Below the pieces are notes generated by a model. That model worked only from the letters and a program-made list of their open reading frames with translations, did not search any database and was not told the origin of the DNA. Positions 1 through 7,726 of a stretch of DNA of 64,000 bases are shown here, piece after piece. Both the position numbers and the translations under genes were made by a program. Source of the stretch: Erythrobacter aurantius (GTDB taxonomy: Bacteria > Pseudomonadota > Alphaproteobacteria > Sphingomonadales > Sphingomonadaceae). The DNA lies in assembly GCF_023823125.1 (NCBI RefSeq), contig NZ_CP090949.1, forward strand, positions 1,264,001 to 1,328,000, read 5' to 3'. The first letter of the stretch is position 1; the number at the start of each line of letters is the position of its first letter.

Positions 1-657
1 TTCCTTTGAACCGGTGCCGAGGCGGAAACGGATTAGGTTCATCAGTCCGAACGCCTTGATGATGCGGCTCGGGAATTTCATGAACTGGCCGCCCTGACGC
101 ATGATTTCCGCCGCGCCCAGCGCATCGCGATTGCCGATCCAGTACATGTTGCAATTGGAAAAGCCGCCGTCGCGGAATTCGTAAAACCGCTTTTGCCCGA
201 CAGGATCAGCCGCGATCACGTCTTCCTTGCGCGCCAGACCGGCCGAGACATCAGCCCCGGCGGCGATACATTTCGTCACGAATTCGGTGTAGCCTTCAGG
301 GGTCACGAGGCAGTTGTCTGCGGTGGTGATCAGCAGCGGGAATTCCGCGCCTTCCGCCCCTGAAAAGACGCTGTCGACAAGGTTGAACTTGCCTTCGGCA
401 AAGGTCAGGCGCCCTTCTTTGATCAGGGCTGCAACACCGGGCAGGGCGGCGATTTCATCGGGCTCGTGCGCGACGATGCGGATCGCGCCGACCTCAGGGC
501 ATTCCGCGACCGCGCGGACCACGCGCTCGACCATCGGCACGCCGTTCACCGGCACCACGGCCTTTTGCGAAACGCCCGCCTTTTCGGCCAGCGGATCGAG
601 CACGCCCGAACGCTTGCCCGCCATCACCAGCGCGGTAACCTTTGTCTCTTGTGTCAT
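1..657 (-). CDS. Nucleotidyltransferase family protein (MobA-like), 3' end outside the window
   Basis: The reading frame starts with ATG at 657 and stays open to base 1, so the C-terminus is missing. The N-terminus has the pattern of an NTP-transferase fold: a hydrophobic strand followed by VMAGKRSG at about residues 11-18, then KAVVPVNGVPMVERVV, the usual substrate-binding stretch of MobA/IspD-like enzymes. The family transfers NMP from an NTP to a phosphorylated acceptor; the acceptor cannot be told from sequence. It is divergent from the Nmad3 gene, with about 90 bp between the two starts. Confidence 0.75.
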   Translation of the reverse strand, partial: MTQETKVTALVMAGKRSGVLDPLAEKAGVSQKAVVPVNGVPMVERVVRAVAECPEVGAIRIVAHEPDEIAALPGVAALIKEGRLTFAEGKFNLVDSVFSGAEGAEFPLLITTADNCLVTPEGYTEFVTKCIAAGADVSAGLARKEDVIAADPVGQKRFYEFRDGGFSNCNMYWIGNRDALGAAEIMRQGGQFMKFPSRIIKAFGLMNLIRFRLGTGSKE

Positions 658-747
658 GGGCGCGCCTTTAGCCGCAAACTGCCCTGCGCGCAAAGCAAGG
701 AAGGGTGCGCCTTGTGCAACTTTTTCCTGCCGGGCAGAAGGGGCTGA

Positions 748-1485
748 ATGAAGATCGTTTTCTCACGCAAGGGTTTCGACAGCAGCGCGGGCGGCGGGCC
801 TTCGCCGATCGTCGATGGCCGCCCTGTCAGCCTGCCGATCCCGGCGGGAACGGCCAGCACCACCAGCTATGGCGATCTGGGGCTGGGCGATCATGCCGTG
901 CGGGCGAGCAAGGGGCGACTGGACGCGGCTGACCTGTGCCACCACGATCCGATGTTCCGCTCTGACGGCACCTGCGTCTTCGGCCAGCACAGCGCCGCGC
1001 AAACCCATCTCGAAGGGCAGGGCGTGGGCGTGGGTGATGTCTTCCTGTTCTTCGGCCTGTTTGCGGAGGAAGCAAGCGGGGAGCCGCATCACCGCATCTT
1101 CGGCTATCTGCGGGTCGAGGAAATCATCCCGCTATCCGCCGGAATACCGGCAGAACTGGTCGAAATGGCGCACCCGCATGCGCTGGCGATGCACAGCGCC
1201 AATGACGTGATCTGGCGCGGGGAAGGGCGCACCGCCACGCGCGCCAGCGATTTCCTGCGCCTGACGGTGCCCGGCGGCCCGCCCAGCCTGTGGCGACGGC
1301 CCGACTGGCTGAAGCGCGGGGGGCTGTCCTACCACGACCGCGCTGATCGCTGGATCAGGGGCGGCGACGGTGAAAAGCGGCTGCGCAGCGTCGCACGCGG
1401 CCAGGAATTTGTCGCCGATATCGGACGCAGGGCTGCACCGCGCGCATGGCTCGACAAGGTGCTTGCCGAAATCAGAGGGTCTTGA
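748..1485 (+). CDS. Nmad3-type putative nucleotide-modification-associated protein
   Basis: A 245-residue protein whose N-terminus (FSRKGFDSSAGGGPSPI, residues 5-21, then SLPIP) matches my memory of the Pfam Nmad3 family, Nucleotide modification associated domain 3. That domain was defined by comparative genomics around modified-base systems and has no established activity. A glycine-rich loop and conserved Asp/His residues (CHHDP near 64) are visible. No DNA-modification gene lies beside it, so its role is open. Start: ATG with an AGAAGGGG ribosome site. The 3' end overlaps the convergent mmsB end by 14 bp. Confidence 0.6.
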   Translation: MKIVFSRKGFDSSAGGGPSPIVDGRPVSLPIPAGTASTTSYGDLGLGDHAVRASKGRLDAADLCHHDPMFRSDGTCVFGQHSAAQTHLEGQGVGVGDVFLFFGLFAEEASGEPHHRIFGYLRVEEIIPLSAGIPAELVEMAHPHALAMHSANDVIWRGEGRTATRASDFLRLTVPGGPPSLWRRPDWLKRGGLSYHDRADRWIRGGDGEKRLRSVARGQEFVADIGRRAAPRAWLDKVLAEIRGS

Positions 1486-2338
1486 TGATCCCGGAGAAAT
1501 CGAGCGCCGCGTTGTCCTCGGCGAATTCCTCGTAAATCTCGCGCGCGTGGGCGCCAAGCGGGGTGTTCGCTCCGGCTCCTTCGGCGGCTTCCATCGCCAA
1601 CCGCAAATCCTTGAGCATCAGCCCGGTCGCAAAGCCGCCCTGGTAATCCCTGTCTGCCGGGCTTTCCACGCCCACGCCCGGCATCGGTGTATAGGCGTTG
1701 AGCGACCAGTTGTAGCCCGAGCTTTGCGAGCTGATCTCGTAGAATTTCTGCGGATCAAGGCCGAGCTTCTGCGCCATCTTCATCGCTTCGGCGGTGCCGA
1801 TCATGGTGATGGCGAGCAGCATGTTGTTGCAGATTTTCGCGGTCTGCCCCGCACCCACCGCGCCTGCATGGATCACCGCCTTGCCCATCGCTTCGAGCAC
1901 GGGCTTTGCCGCGTCAAACGCGTGGACTTCGCCGCCGACCATGAAAGTCAGCGTGCCGCCCGCCGCCGCGGCAATGCCGCCGGACACGGGCGCGTCGACC
2001 ATCTTGTACCCTTGAGCATGGGCCGCGTCGGCCACTTCGCGCGCTGTGGCGACATCGATCGTCGAACAATCGATCAGGACGGCGGTGTGAGGCGCGTGGC
2101 CGATCACCTCGTTTTCATAGACCGCTTTCACGATAGCGCCGTTGGGCAGCATTGAAACGACCGCATCCACCCCTTCGCAAGCGGTCTTGGCGCTGTCGAA
2201 GGCTGCGCACCCGGCTGCCTCTGCCGCTTCTCGCGCCGGAGTGCTGAGATCGAAAGCGCGCACACTGTGGCCCGCCTTCACAAGGTTTGCGGCCATCCCG
2301 CCGCCCATGTTGCCGAGTCCGATGAAGGCGATTTTCAT
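1472..2338 (-). CDS. mmsB: 3-hydroxyisobutyrate dehydrogenase
   Basis: This NAD-dependent enzyme oxidises 3-hydroxyisobutyrate to methylmalonate semialdehyde in valine breakdown. The 288-residue protein shows the Rossmann motif GLGNMGGGMAANL (7-19), the substrate-binding DAPVSGG (115-121) and the catalytic lysine K168 in GAGQTAKICNN, all hallmarks of beta-hydroxyacid dehydrogenases. Its ATG overlaps the stop of the small membrane-protein gene by 4 bp (ATGA), and it is the last gene of a co-directional block that also encodes the preceding steps. Length and motifs are ordinary for the family. Confidence 0.95.
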   Translation of the reverse strand: MKIAFIGLGNMGGGMAANLVKAGHSVRAFDLSTPAREAAEAAGCAAFDSAKTACEGVDAVVSMLPNGAIVKAVYENEVIGHAPHTAVLIDCSTIDVATAREVADAAHAQGYKMVDAPVSGGIAAAAGGTLTFMVGGEVHAFDAAKPVLEAMGKAVIHAGAVGAGQTAKICNNMLLAITMIGTAEAMKMAQKLGLDPQKFYEISSQSSGYNWSLNAYTPMPGVGVESPADRDYQGGFATGLMLKDLRLAMEAAEGAGANTPLGAHAREIYEEFAEDNAALDFSGIIKTL

Positions 2339-2616
2339 GATGATTTTCTCCGTTTTAGGAAGCGCCCGAGCGCCGCTGTCGCGAGCGCCGGAACCGCGGC
2401 GAACCCGCCAAGCAGGGCATAGATCGACAAATCCTCGCCGCTAAGGCTCCAGCCACGCGATTGGGTCGACTGTTCAGCCACCATCAGCCCGAGCGTGACC
2501 AGCAGGAATATGCCGAGCCCGATCCACCACACCCTTATCCCGGTAAACCGGCCCAGCGCTACGCCCAGCAGCAGGAACAGGCCGACAAATATCTCGAGAA
2601 AGGGTGACCAGTTCAT
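2335..2616 (-). CDS. Small hypothetical membrane protein
   Basis: A 93-residue protein with three predicted membrane spans (about 8-24, 28-46 and 65-86) and a basic C-terminus (FLKRRKSS). I do not recognise a family. It lies between the enoyl-CoA hydratase and mmsB with a 6-bp gap upstream and a 4-bp overlap downstream, so it is almost certainly co-translated with valine-catabolic enzymes. That position is the only clue to its role; a membrane adaptor or transport accessory is possible but unsupported. Confidence 0.7.
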   Translation of the reverse strand: MNWSPFLEIFVGLFLLLGVALGRFTGIRVWWIGLGIFLLVTLGLMVAEQSTQSRGWSLSGEDLSIYALLGGFAAVPALATAALGRFLKRRKSS

Positions 2617-2622
2617 GGCGGT

Positions 2623-3417
2623 TTAACGCCCCTTCCATTGTCCTTCGCGCTTTTCGATGAACGCCGCCATGCCTTCGGCCTTGTCCTCGCTCGCGGTGAG
2701 GATCTGGAAGATGCGGCGTTCGACGATCAGGCCCTGATCCAGCGTCATTTCGAACGCGCTGTTCACCATTTCCTTGTTCGCGATCGTCGCCATCGGCGGC
2801 ATTGCGGCGATGGTGGCGGCGGTTTTCAGCACTTCGGTGATCAGGTCGGCCTGCGGCACCACGCGCACGATCAGGTTCGATCGTTCGGCTTCCTCGGCGC
2901 TCATCATCCGGCCCGTCAGGCACATTTCCATGCTCTTGGACTTGCCGATGGCGCGGGTCAGGCGCTGCGATCCGCCCATGCCGGGGGCGACGCCCAGCTT
3001 GATTTCCGGTTGGCCGAATTTCGCATTGTCGGACGCGATGATGAAATCGGCCATCATCGCCAGCTCGCACCCGCCGCCCAGCGCAAACCCGTTGACCGCC
3101 GCAATCCACGGCTTGCGGGTCTTCTTTACGATTTCGCTGGTCCAGGGGGAGAAGAAATCGTCGAGATAGAAATCGGCAGCGGCCTTTTCGCTCATCTCCT
3201 TGATATCGGCGCCAGCGGCGAAGGCTTTCTCGCCAGATCCCGTCAGCACCGCGCAAAGCTGCGATGCGTCGGCCTGATAGGCGGCGAATGCGTCGATCAA
3301 TTCCTCCAGCACCTTCGAATTCAGGGCATTGAGCGCCTGCGGGCGGTTGATCGTCATCAGCGTGACGCCCTTTGTCCCGCGGGCATCGGTTTCGACGGTG
3401 ATGGTTTCGTAGCTCAT
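2623..3417 (-). CDS. Enoyl-CoA hydratase (crotonase family)
   Basis: It hydrates an enoyl-CoA; in this cluster the likely substrate is methacrylyl-CoA, giving 3-hydroxyisobutyryl-CoA. In the 264-residue product the oxyanion-hole segment AFAAGADIKEM (65-75) and both catalytic glutamates are present: E118 in GGGCELAMMAD and E138 in GQPEIKLG. The chosen ATG at 3417 overlaps the upstream hydrolase stop in an ATGA; a start at 3507 would add an unconserved leader inside that gene. Substrate assignment comes from context. Confidence 0.93.
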   Translation of the reverse strand: MSYETITVETDARGTKGVTLMTINRPQALNALNSKVLEELIDAFAAYQADASQLCAVLTGSGEKAFAAGADIKEMSEKAAADFYLDDFFSPWTSEIVKKTRKPWIAAVNGFALGGGCELAMMADFIIASDNAKFGQPEIKLGVAPGMGGSQRLTRAIGKSKSMEMCLTGRMMSAEEAERSNLIVRVVPQADLITEVLKTAATIAAMPPMATIANKEMVNSAFEMTLDQGLIVERRIFQILTASEDKAEGMAAFIEKREGQWKGR

Positions 3418-4469
3418 AGGGGTTTCCATTCCTCGTTGGCCGGGAGCGGCGCAAAGATCGCGTCGAGCAATTCTTCGGTCACATCCTCGGGCGTTGCCGG
3501 GTTCCATTTGGGATCATGGGTCTTGTCCACGATCACCGCGCGCACGCCCTCTGCGAAATCGGGGCGGGTCAGCACACGGCTGGCGATGCGGTATTCCATC
3601 GCCATGTTTTCGGCGAAGCTGTCCAGCGTCAGGCTGGTCGCAAGCTGGCGCAGCGCGACCTTGCAGGTCTGCGGGCTTTTGGTGCCAAGCGTGTCGCGTT
3701 CCTTTTGCGCCCAGTCGTCACCCGCTTCGATGGCGGATTCGAGACTGGCGAGGATGTCTTCGTAGGAATCGCTGGCAAAATGGCGCGCGATCTTCACCGC
3801 GTTTTCCTCGATCCGGGCCTTGGGCGGGGTGCCCACGGGCTCGGACAGGATGCCCGCGATCCGATCCGGGTGATCGTGCATGCGCGCCTTGATATCCTCC
3901 AGCATGGCATGCGGTACGTAATGCGTGGCAAGGCCGGTCCACAGCGCCTCCGCCCCGTCGAGCCGCGCGCCGGTGAGCGCGAGGAACTGGCCCAGCCGCC
4001 CGCCAAGCCGCGAAAGATACCAGCCGCCGCCGACATCGGGGAACAGGCCGATGCCGGTTTCGGGCATGGCAAAGCGGGTGTTTTCGGTCGCCACGCGATA
4101 TTTCGCCGGCTGCGAAATGCCCACGCCGCCGCCCATCGTCACCCCGTCCATGAAGGCGACCACAGGCTTGGGATAGGTGAACAGCTGATGGTTCAGCTGG
4201 TATTCGTCGTGGAAGAACTTTCGGCCAGAGACACCGCCATCGTTCAGCGCCGAATTGCGCAGGAAAGCGATATCGCCGCCGGCGCAAAATCCGCGCCCGT
4301 CGTGATGATCGATGATGATCGCCGCAATCGCATCGTCCTTTTCCCACTCGGTGAGAGCAGCGGACATTGCGTGGCACATTTCCAGCGTCAGCGCGTGTAG
4401 CGCCTTGGGCCGGTTAAGCGAGATATGCCCGATGGGGCCGTTGGTGCGGGTGAGAACGTCGTCGGTCAT
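3414..4469 (-). CDS. 3-hydroxyisobutyryl-CoA hydrolase
   Basis: This crotonase-fold thioesterase releases 3-hydroxyisobutyrate from CoA in valine degradation. The 351-residue protein has the N-terminal FCAGGDI oxyanion segment, MGGGVGIS, and the PETGIGLFPDVGGGWYL stretch whose glutamate and aspartate separate hydrolases from hydratases. The ATG at 4469 shares one base with the upstream VOC stop (TGATG). A TTG one codon earlier also exists but the ATG is more plausible. It is translationally coupled on both sides. Confidence 0.93.
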   Translation of the reverse strand: MTDDVLTRTNGPIGHISLNRPKALHALTLEMCHAMSAALTEWEKDDAIAAIIIDHHDGRGFCAGGDIAFLRNSALNDGGVSGRKFFHDEYQLNHQLFTYPKPVVAFMDGVTMGGGVGISQPAKYRVATENTRFAMPETGIGLFPDVGGGWYLSRLGGRLGQFLALTGARLDGAEALWTGLATHYVPHAMLEDIKARMHDHPDRIAGILSEPVGTPPKARIEENAVKIARHFASDSYEDILASLESAIEAGDDWAQKERDTLGTKSPQTCKVALRQLATSLTLDSFAENMAMEYRIASRVLTRPDFAEGVRAVIVDKTHDPKWNPATPEDVTEELLDAIFAPLPANEEWKPL

Positions 4470-4864
4470 CAATTCGCTTTCGGTTCGATCAGGTCCCAGC
4501 GATTGCCAAAAGGATCGCTGAACACCGCAACGGTGCCATAGGGCTCGTGGCGGGGTTCTTCATGGAATGTCACCCCTGCTGCCGTAAAGCGGTTATGGCA
4601 ATCGGTGAAGCTATCGGTTTGGAGGAAAAAAGCGACCCGCCCGCCTGCCTGATTGCCGATCGCGGCGCGCTGCGCATCGTCGGCAGCCTTGGCGATCAGC
4701 AGCCTTGCACCGCCACCAGAAGGCGCGACAACGACCCAGCGTTTGCCACCGCCCATCTCGGTGTCTTCCACAAGAGTGAAGCCAAGCGCGCCGACATAAA
4801 AAGCGATGGCGGCGTCGTAATCGGGGACGACGAGCGCAGCCATGGCAATGCTTTCGCGGCTCAT
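4469..4864 (-). CDS. VOC family (glyoxalase/dioxygenase fold) protein
   Basis: A 131-residue single-unit VOC protein: a beta-alpha-beta start (AALVVPDYDAAIAFYVGALGF, partly residues 9-29) and a C-terminal FSDPFGNRWDLIEP, the usual second metal-binding segment ending in a glutamate. Members can be metal-dependent lyases, dioxygenases or resistance proteins, so substrate cannot be named. It sits 10 bp after the acyl-CoA dehydrogenase and one base into the hydrolase gene, which suggests co-expression with branched-chain acyl-CoA oxidation. Confidence 0.85.
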   Translation of the reverse strand: MSRESIAMAALVVPDYDAAIAFYVGALGFTLVEDTEMGGGKRWVVVAPSGGGARLLIAKAADDAQRAAIGNQAGGRVAFFLQTDSFTDCHNRFTAAGVTFHEEPRHEPYGTVAVFSDPFGNRWDLIEPKAN

Positions 4865-4874
4865 GCGCGCCGCC

Positions 4875-6020
4875 TCACTGCCGCAGCAAATCCCGGCCCA
4901 CGATCATGCGCATGACCTGATTGGTGCCTTCGAGGATCGAATGGACCCTGAGATCGCGCCAGAAGCGTTCGATGGGGTAGTCTTTCAAATATCCGTATCC
5001 GCCGAACAATTGCAGCGCATCATTGACCACCTTCGATCCGTTGTCGGTCGCCAGTCGCTTTGCCATCGCGGAAAAGCGCGATTTGTCGGGCGCATTGTCG
5101 GTCACCTTGGCCGCCGCCAGATACAGCAGCGCGCGCGCCGCCTCCAGATCGGTGGCCATGTCGGCGAGCATGAACTGGGTGTTCTGGAAATCAGCCACCG
5201 GCGTATCAAACTGCTTGCGATCCTTGGTATAGGCCACGGCTTCATCCAGGCACCGCTGCGCCCCGCCGAGCGAGCACGCGCCAATGTTCAGACGGCCGCC
5301 ATCAAGGCCCATCATCGCGAAACGGAAGCCTTCGCCTTCATCGCCCACGCGGTTTGCCACCGGAATGCGCGCATCTTCGAAAATCACCTGCGCGGTGGGG
5401 GAGGCGTTCCAGCCGAGCTTCTTCTCGGGCGCGCCAAAGCTGACGCCGGGCGTGTCCTTGTCCACCACGAGGCAGGTGATGCCCTTGGTCTTGTGATCGC
5501 CGGTGCGGACCATGGTGACGTAAATGTCGTTGACCCCGCCGCCCGAAATGAACTGCTTGGTGCCGTTCAGCACGTAATGGTCGCCATCCAGAACCGCGCT
5601 GGTCTTCAATCCCGCCGCGTCCGATCCGCTGCCCGGTTCGGTAAGGCAATAGCTGGCGATCTTGTCCATGGTGATGAGATCGGGGAGGTAGCGGTCTTTC
5701 AGCTCCTGCCCGCCGAACTGGTCGATCATCCATGCGGCCATGTTGTGGATCGAGATGAAGGCGGATGTGGTGGGGCAGCCATAGGCCATCGCCTCCATGA
5801 TCAGCGCGGCTTCAAGCCGCCCAAGTCCGATCCCGCCCGATTCTTCCGAAACATAGATCGCGCCAAAGCCAAGCTCTGCCGTGCGCTTGATCACGTCCTT
5901 GGGGAAGTGGTGCTTTTCATCCCATTCGCCCGCGAAGGGGGTGATGTTGTCGGCGGTGAAACGCTGCGCCATTTCCTGGATCGCGAGCTGGTCTTCGGTG
6001 AGTTGAAATTGTCCTGTCAT
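4875..6020 (-). CDS. Acyl-CoA dehydrogenase, probably isobutyryl-CoA dehydrogenase
   Basis: This FAD-dependent dehydrogenase begins the oxidation series encoded by the block. The 381-residue protein shows the conserved YCLTEPGSGSDAAG signature mid-protein, FISGGG for FAD contacts, and a C-terminal ILEGTNQVMR containing the catalytic glutamate, followed by IVGRDLL. Substrate preference for isobutyryl-CoA is inferred from the downstream enzymes for methacrylyl-CoA and 3-hydroxyisobutyrate. The start at 6020 was chosen because residues upstream are not family-like. It is the first gene of the minus-strand cluster. Confidence 0.92.
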   Translation of the reverse strand: MTGQFQLTEDQLAIQEMAQRFTADNITPFAGEWDEKHHFPKDVIKRTAELGFGAIYVSEESGGIGLGRLEAALIMEAMAYGCPTTSAFISIHNMAAWMIDQFGGQELKDRYLPDLITMDKIASYCLTEPGSGSDAAGLKTSAVLDGDHYVLNGTKQFISGGGVNDIYVTMVRTGDHKTKGITCLVVDKDTPGVSFGAPEKKLGWNASPTAQVIFEDARIPVANRVGDEGEGFRFAMMGLDGGRLNIGACSLGGAQRCLDEAVAYTKDRKQFDTPVADFQNTQFMLADMATDLEAARALLYLAAAKVTDNAPDKSRFSAMAKRLATDNGSKVVNDALQLFGGYGYLKDYPIERFWRDLRVHSILEGTNQVMRMIVGRDLLRQ

Positions 6021-6158
6021 GGCGAGCGGTTTAGCCCGTGGCGCAGGCATAGAAAAGAGCGTGCCGCCTCGTTTGTTTGATAGGCAATGATCGCATTGCC
6101 CGCGACATTCCTGCCGCAATGCTGTAACCGGATCGGGCTTTCAAACGTATCAAATCTC

Positions 6159-6578
6159 ATGACAACTTCCGCAATCCCGGCCCGCGCGCGCCTTTTGATC
6201 GTCTACAATGCCGATGGCGGCCTGCTGAATGCGTTGAGAGATACGCTGTGGAAGATCGCCTCGCCCGCGACCTACCCGTGTTCGCTTTGCGCGATCACCT
6301 TTGGCGCGGTGTCGATGCATCCGGAGTGGAAACGCTTTCTGGCCGAGCTGCCGTTCGAAGTGGCGTTCCACCACCGCGACGATTTCGCCGCTGCCTATCC
6401 CGATCACGGCATCGCGCTGCCGACGATCGCGATTGCTCTGGGCGGGGACGAAGTGCGGGTGCTGGTGTCAAAGGACGATCTCGACCAGACGCAGGACACG
6501 CTGCAGCTGATGGAACGGATGGAGGATGCGCTGGCTGAGTGGCGCGATCAACCGCCGCGGCTCAAGATCGTCGCCTAG
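6159..6578 (+). CDS. Conserved hypothetical protein with a PCSLC motif
   Basis: A 139-residue protein taken from ATG 6159. It opens with a strand-loop LLIVYNADGG (14-23), then YPCSLCAITFG, a CxxC pair that could bind metal or form a disulfide, then a charged and amphipathic C-terminus. It has no signal peptide. I recognise it only as a conserved proteobacterial protein of unknown function. It is divergent from the acyl-CoA dehydrogenase and overlaps the end of the convergent RidA gene by 4 bp. Confidence 0.7.
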   Translation: MTTSAIPARARLLIVYNADGGLLNALRDTLWKIASPATYPCSLCAITFGAVSMHPEWKRFLAELPFEVAFHHRDDFAAAYPDHGIALPTIAIALGGDEVRVLVSKDDLDQTQDTLQLMERMEDALAEWRDQPPRLKIVA

Positions 6579-6967
6579 CCGTTCGAAATCACAGCCTCGG
6601 CCTCGATCTCGACCTTCCATTCGCGGCGGCACAGCCATGCCACCCCGGCCATGGTTGCGGCAGGGCGGGCTTCACCAAACCAGCGCGCGTGGACTTCGCC
6701 CACGGCCGCCTGATCGTCGAAATCGGTGAGCAGCATACGCGTGCGCACGACATCGCTGGCTGAACCGCCCAGTTCCTCAATCGCGGCAGCGATGATCGCG
6801 CAGCAGCGTTCGGCCTGCTCGGCGGCGCCTCCGGGAGTGGTCGTGCCATCGGGTTCGACCGGGCCTGTGCCCGCGACGATGATCCGGTCCCCCACCCGCA
6901 CAGCGCGGCAGAAGCCGAACTGCGCTTCGAACGGTGAGCCGGAGGTGGCGCGCCTGCGCTTACTCAT
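6575..6967 (-). CDS. RidA/YjgF/Rid family protein
   Basis: A 130-residue Rid-fold protein. Many members hydrolyse reactive enamine/imine intermediates made by PLP enzymes; others have different substrates. The VAGTGPV strand, the RPAATMAGV segment (where the substrate-binding arginine of RidA sits) and VEIEAEAV near the C-terminus (with its glutamate) are present, so an active deaminase is plausible. Its ATG overlaps the stop of the upstream I78 inhibitor gene by 4 bp. Confidence 0.85.
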   Translation of the reverse strand: MSKRRRATSGSPFEAQFGFCRAVRVGDRIIVAGTGPVEPDGTTTPGGAAEQAERCCAIIAAAIEELGGSASDVVRTRMLLTDFDDQAAVGEVHARWFGEARPAATMAGVAWLCRREWKVEIEAEAVISNG

Positions 6968-7263
6968 CCGCAGGTGATCGCGGTGATCGTCATCCCTGCG
7001 TCATAGCGCACGTTCACCCGGTCTTCGCGGTAATCCATGGTCCATGCGCTGTTCGGCGGGCCCCAGCGCAGGGCGCGCGCCTTGCTCCCCGCAAGGATCG
7101 CCCCGCCGGTTTCACCGCTCGCCTTCTGGCCGACATAGGATTGCACCGCCGCCGCATCGCACATGGCGGGCGCGGGCCGCGCGGGTTCGGGAGCGGCATA
7201 GCTGCCTGCGCATCCCGCAAGCGCGAGGCAGACGGTCACACTCGGGGCAATCAATCGGATCAT
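6964..7263 (-). CDS. Peptidase inhibitor I78 family lipoprotein
   Basis: A 99-residue exported protein with a lipobox (LALAGC, cysteine near residue 17) followed by an I78-like domain: MCDAAAVQSYVGQ, a central segment ending in WTMDYREDRVNV, and a terminal TAITCG. That pattern (paired cysteines, T-x-D-x-R-x-D-R-x-N) is the I78 serine-protease-inhibitor signature. The start at ATG 7263 puts the signal peptide at the N-terminus. The inhibitor is probably anchored in the outer membrane facing the periplasm. It precedes ridA with a 4-bp overlap. Confidence 0.8.
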   Translation of the reverse strand: MIRLIAPSVTVCLALAGCAGSYAAPEPARPAPAMCDAAAVQSYVGQKASGETGGAILAGSKARALRWGPPNSAWTMDYREDRVNVRYDAGMTITAITCG

Positions 7264-7273
7264 CGGGCTTCTC

Positions 7274-7708
7274 CTAGTTGCATCTCTGGCGCGGCATGGG
7301 GTCATACACCCTATCGCCATCGAAAAACTGCGGCATCAAGGTCTTGCCATCCTCTCCAAAGGCAAGCCGCAGTTTCTGTTCCCACCGCTCGCCTTCGCCT
7401 TCCATGGCGAGCATCAACACGATCGAATTCTCGCCTTCGAGCTCGATCCCGGTCAGCTTGCCCATGCTTTCGTAGAACAGGATTTCATCGCTGCCGATTT
7501 CCATCCGCAAGTCGCTTTCGGGCAAGCACGCGCCCTCGACATAATCCCACACGCCCTGGAACCGGGACGGGATCACGACAGGCATATACATGGGAGCCTC
7601 GACCCCGGCAGGATCGACATCCGCGCCATCCGAAGGCGCGTCCGCCTCGCCCGAACAGGCGGCGAGCGCGAGTGTGAGAGCGGCGGCAATCGGGGCGATC
7701 GGTTTCAT
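7274..7708 (-). CDS. Hypothetical lipoprotein
   Basis: A 144-residue protein with a signal peptide and lipobox (LALAACS, cysteine at 18), a low-complexity acidic linker, then a compact domain of about 95 residues starting near FQGVWDYVEGAC and ending in an RQRC pair. Two cysteines could form a periplasmic disulfide. I do not recognise the family. It precedes the I78 lipoprotein by 10 bp on the same strand, so the two are probably co-transcribed. Confidence 0.75.
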   Translation of the reverse strand: MKPIAPIAAALTLALAACSGEADAPSDGADVDPAGVEAPMYMPVVIPSRFQGVWDYVEGACLPESDLRMEIGSDEILFYESMGKLTGIELEGENSIVLMLAMEGEGERWEQKLRLAFGEDGKTLMPQFFDGDRVYDPMPRQRCN

Positions 7709-7726
7709 GATCGCCCCATAGCAGCT

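Noticed and set aside
4842..6080. 412-residue plus-strand ORF
   Set aside because: Antisense shadow of the acyl-CoA dehydrogenase gene, His/Arg-rich and without family features.
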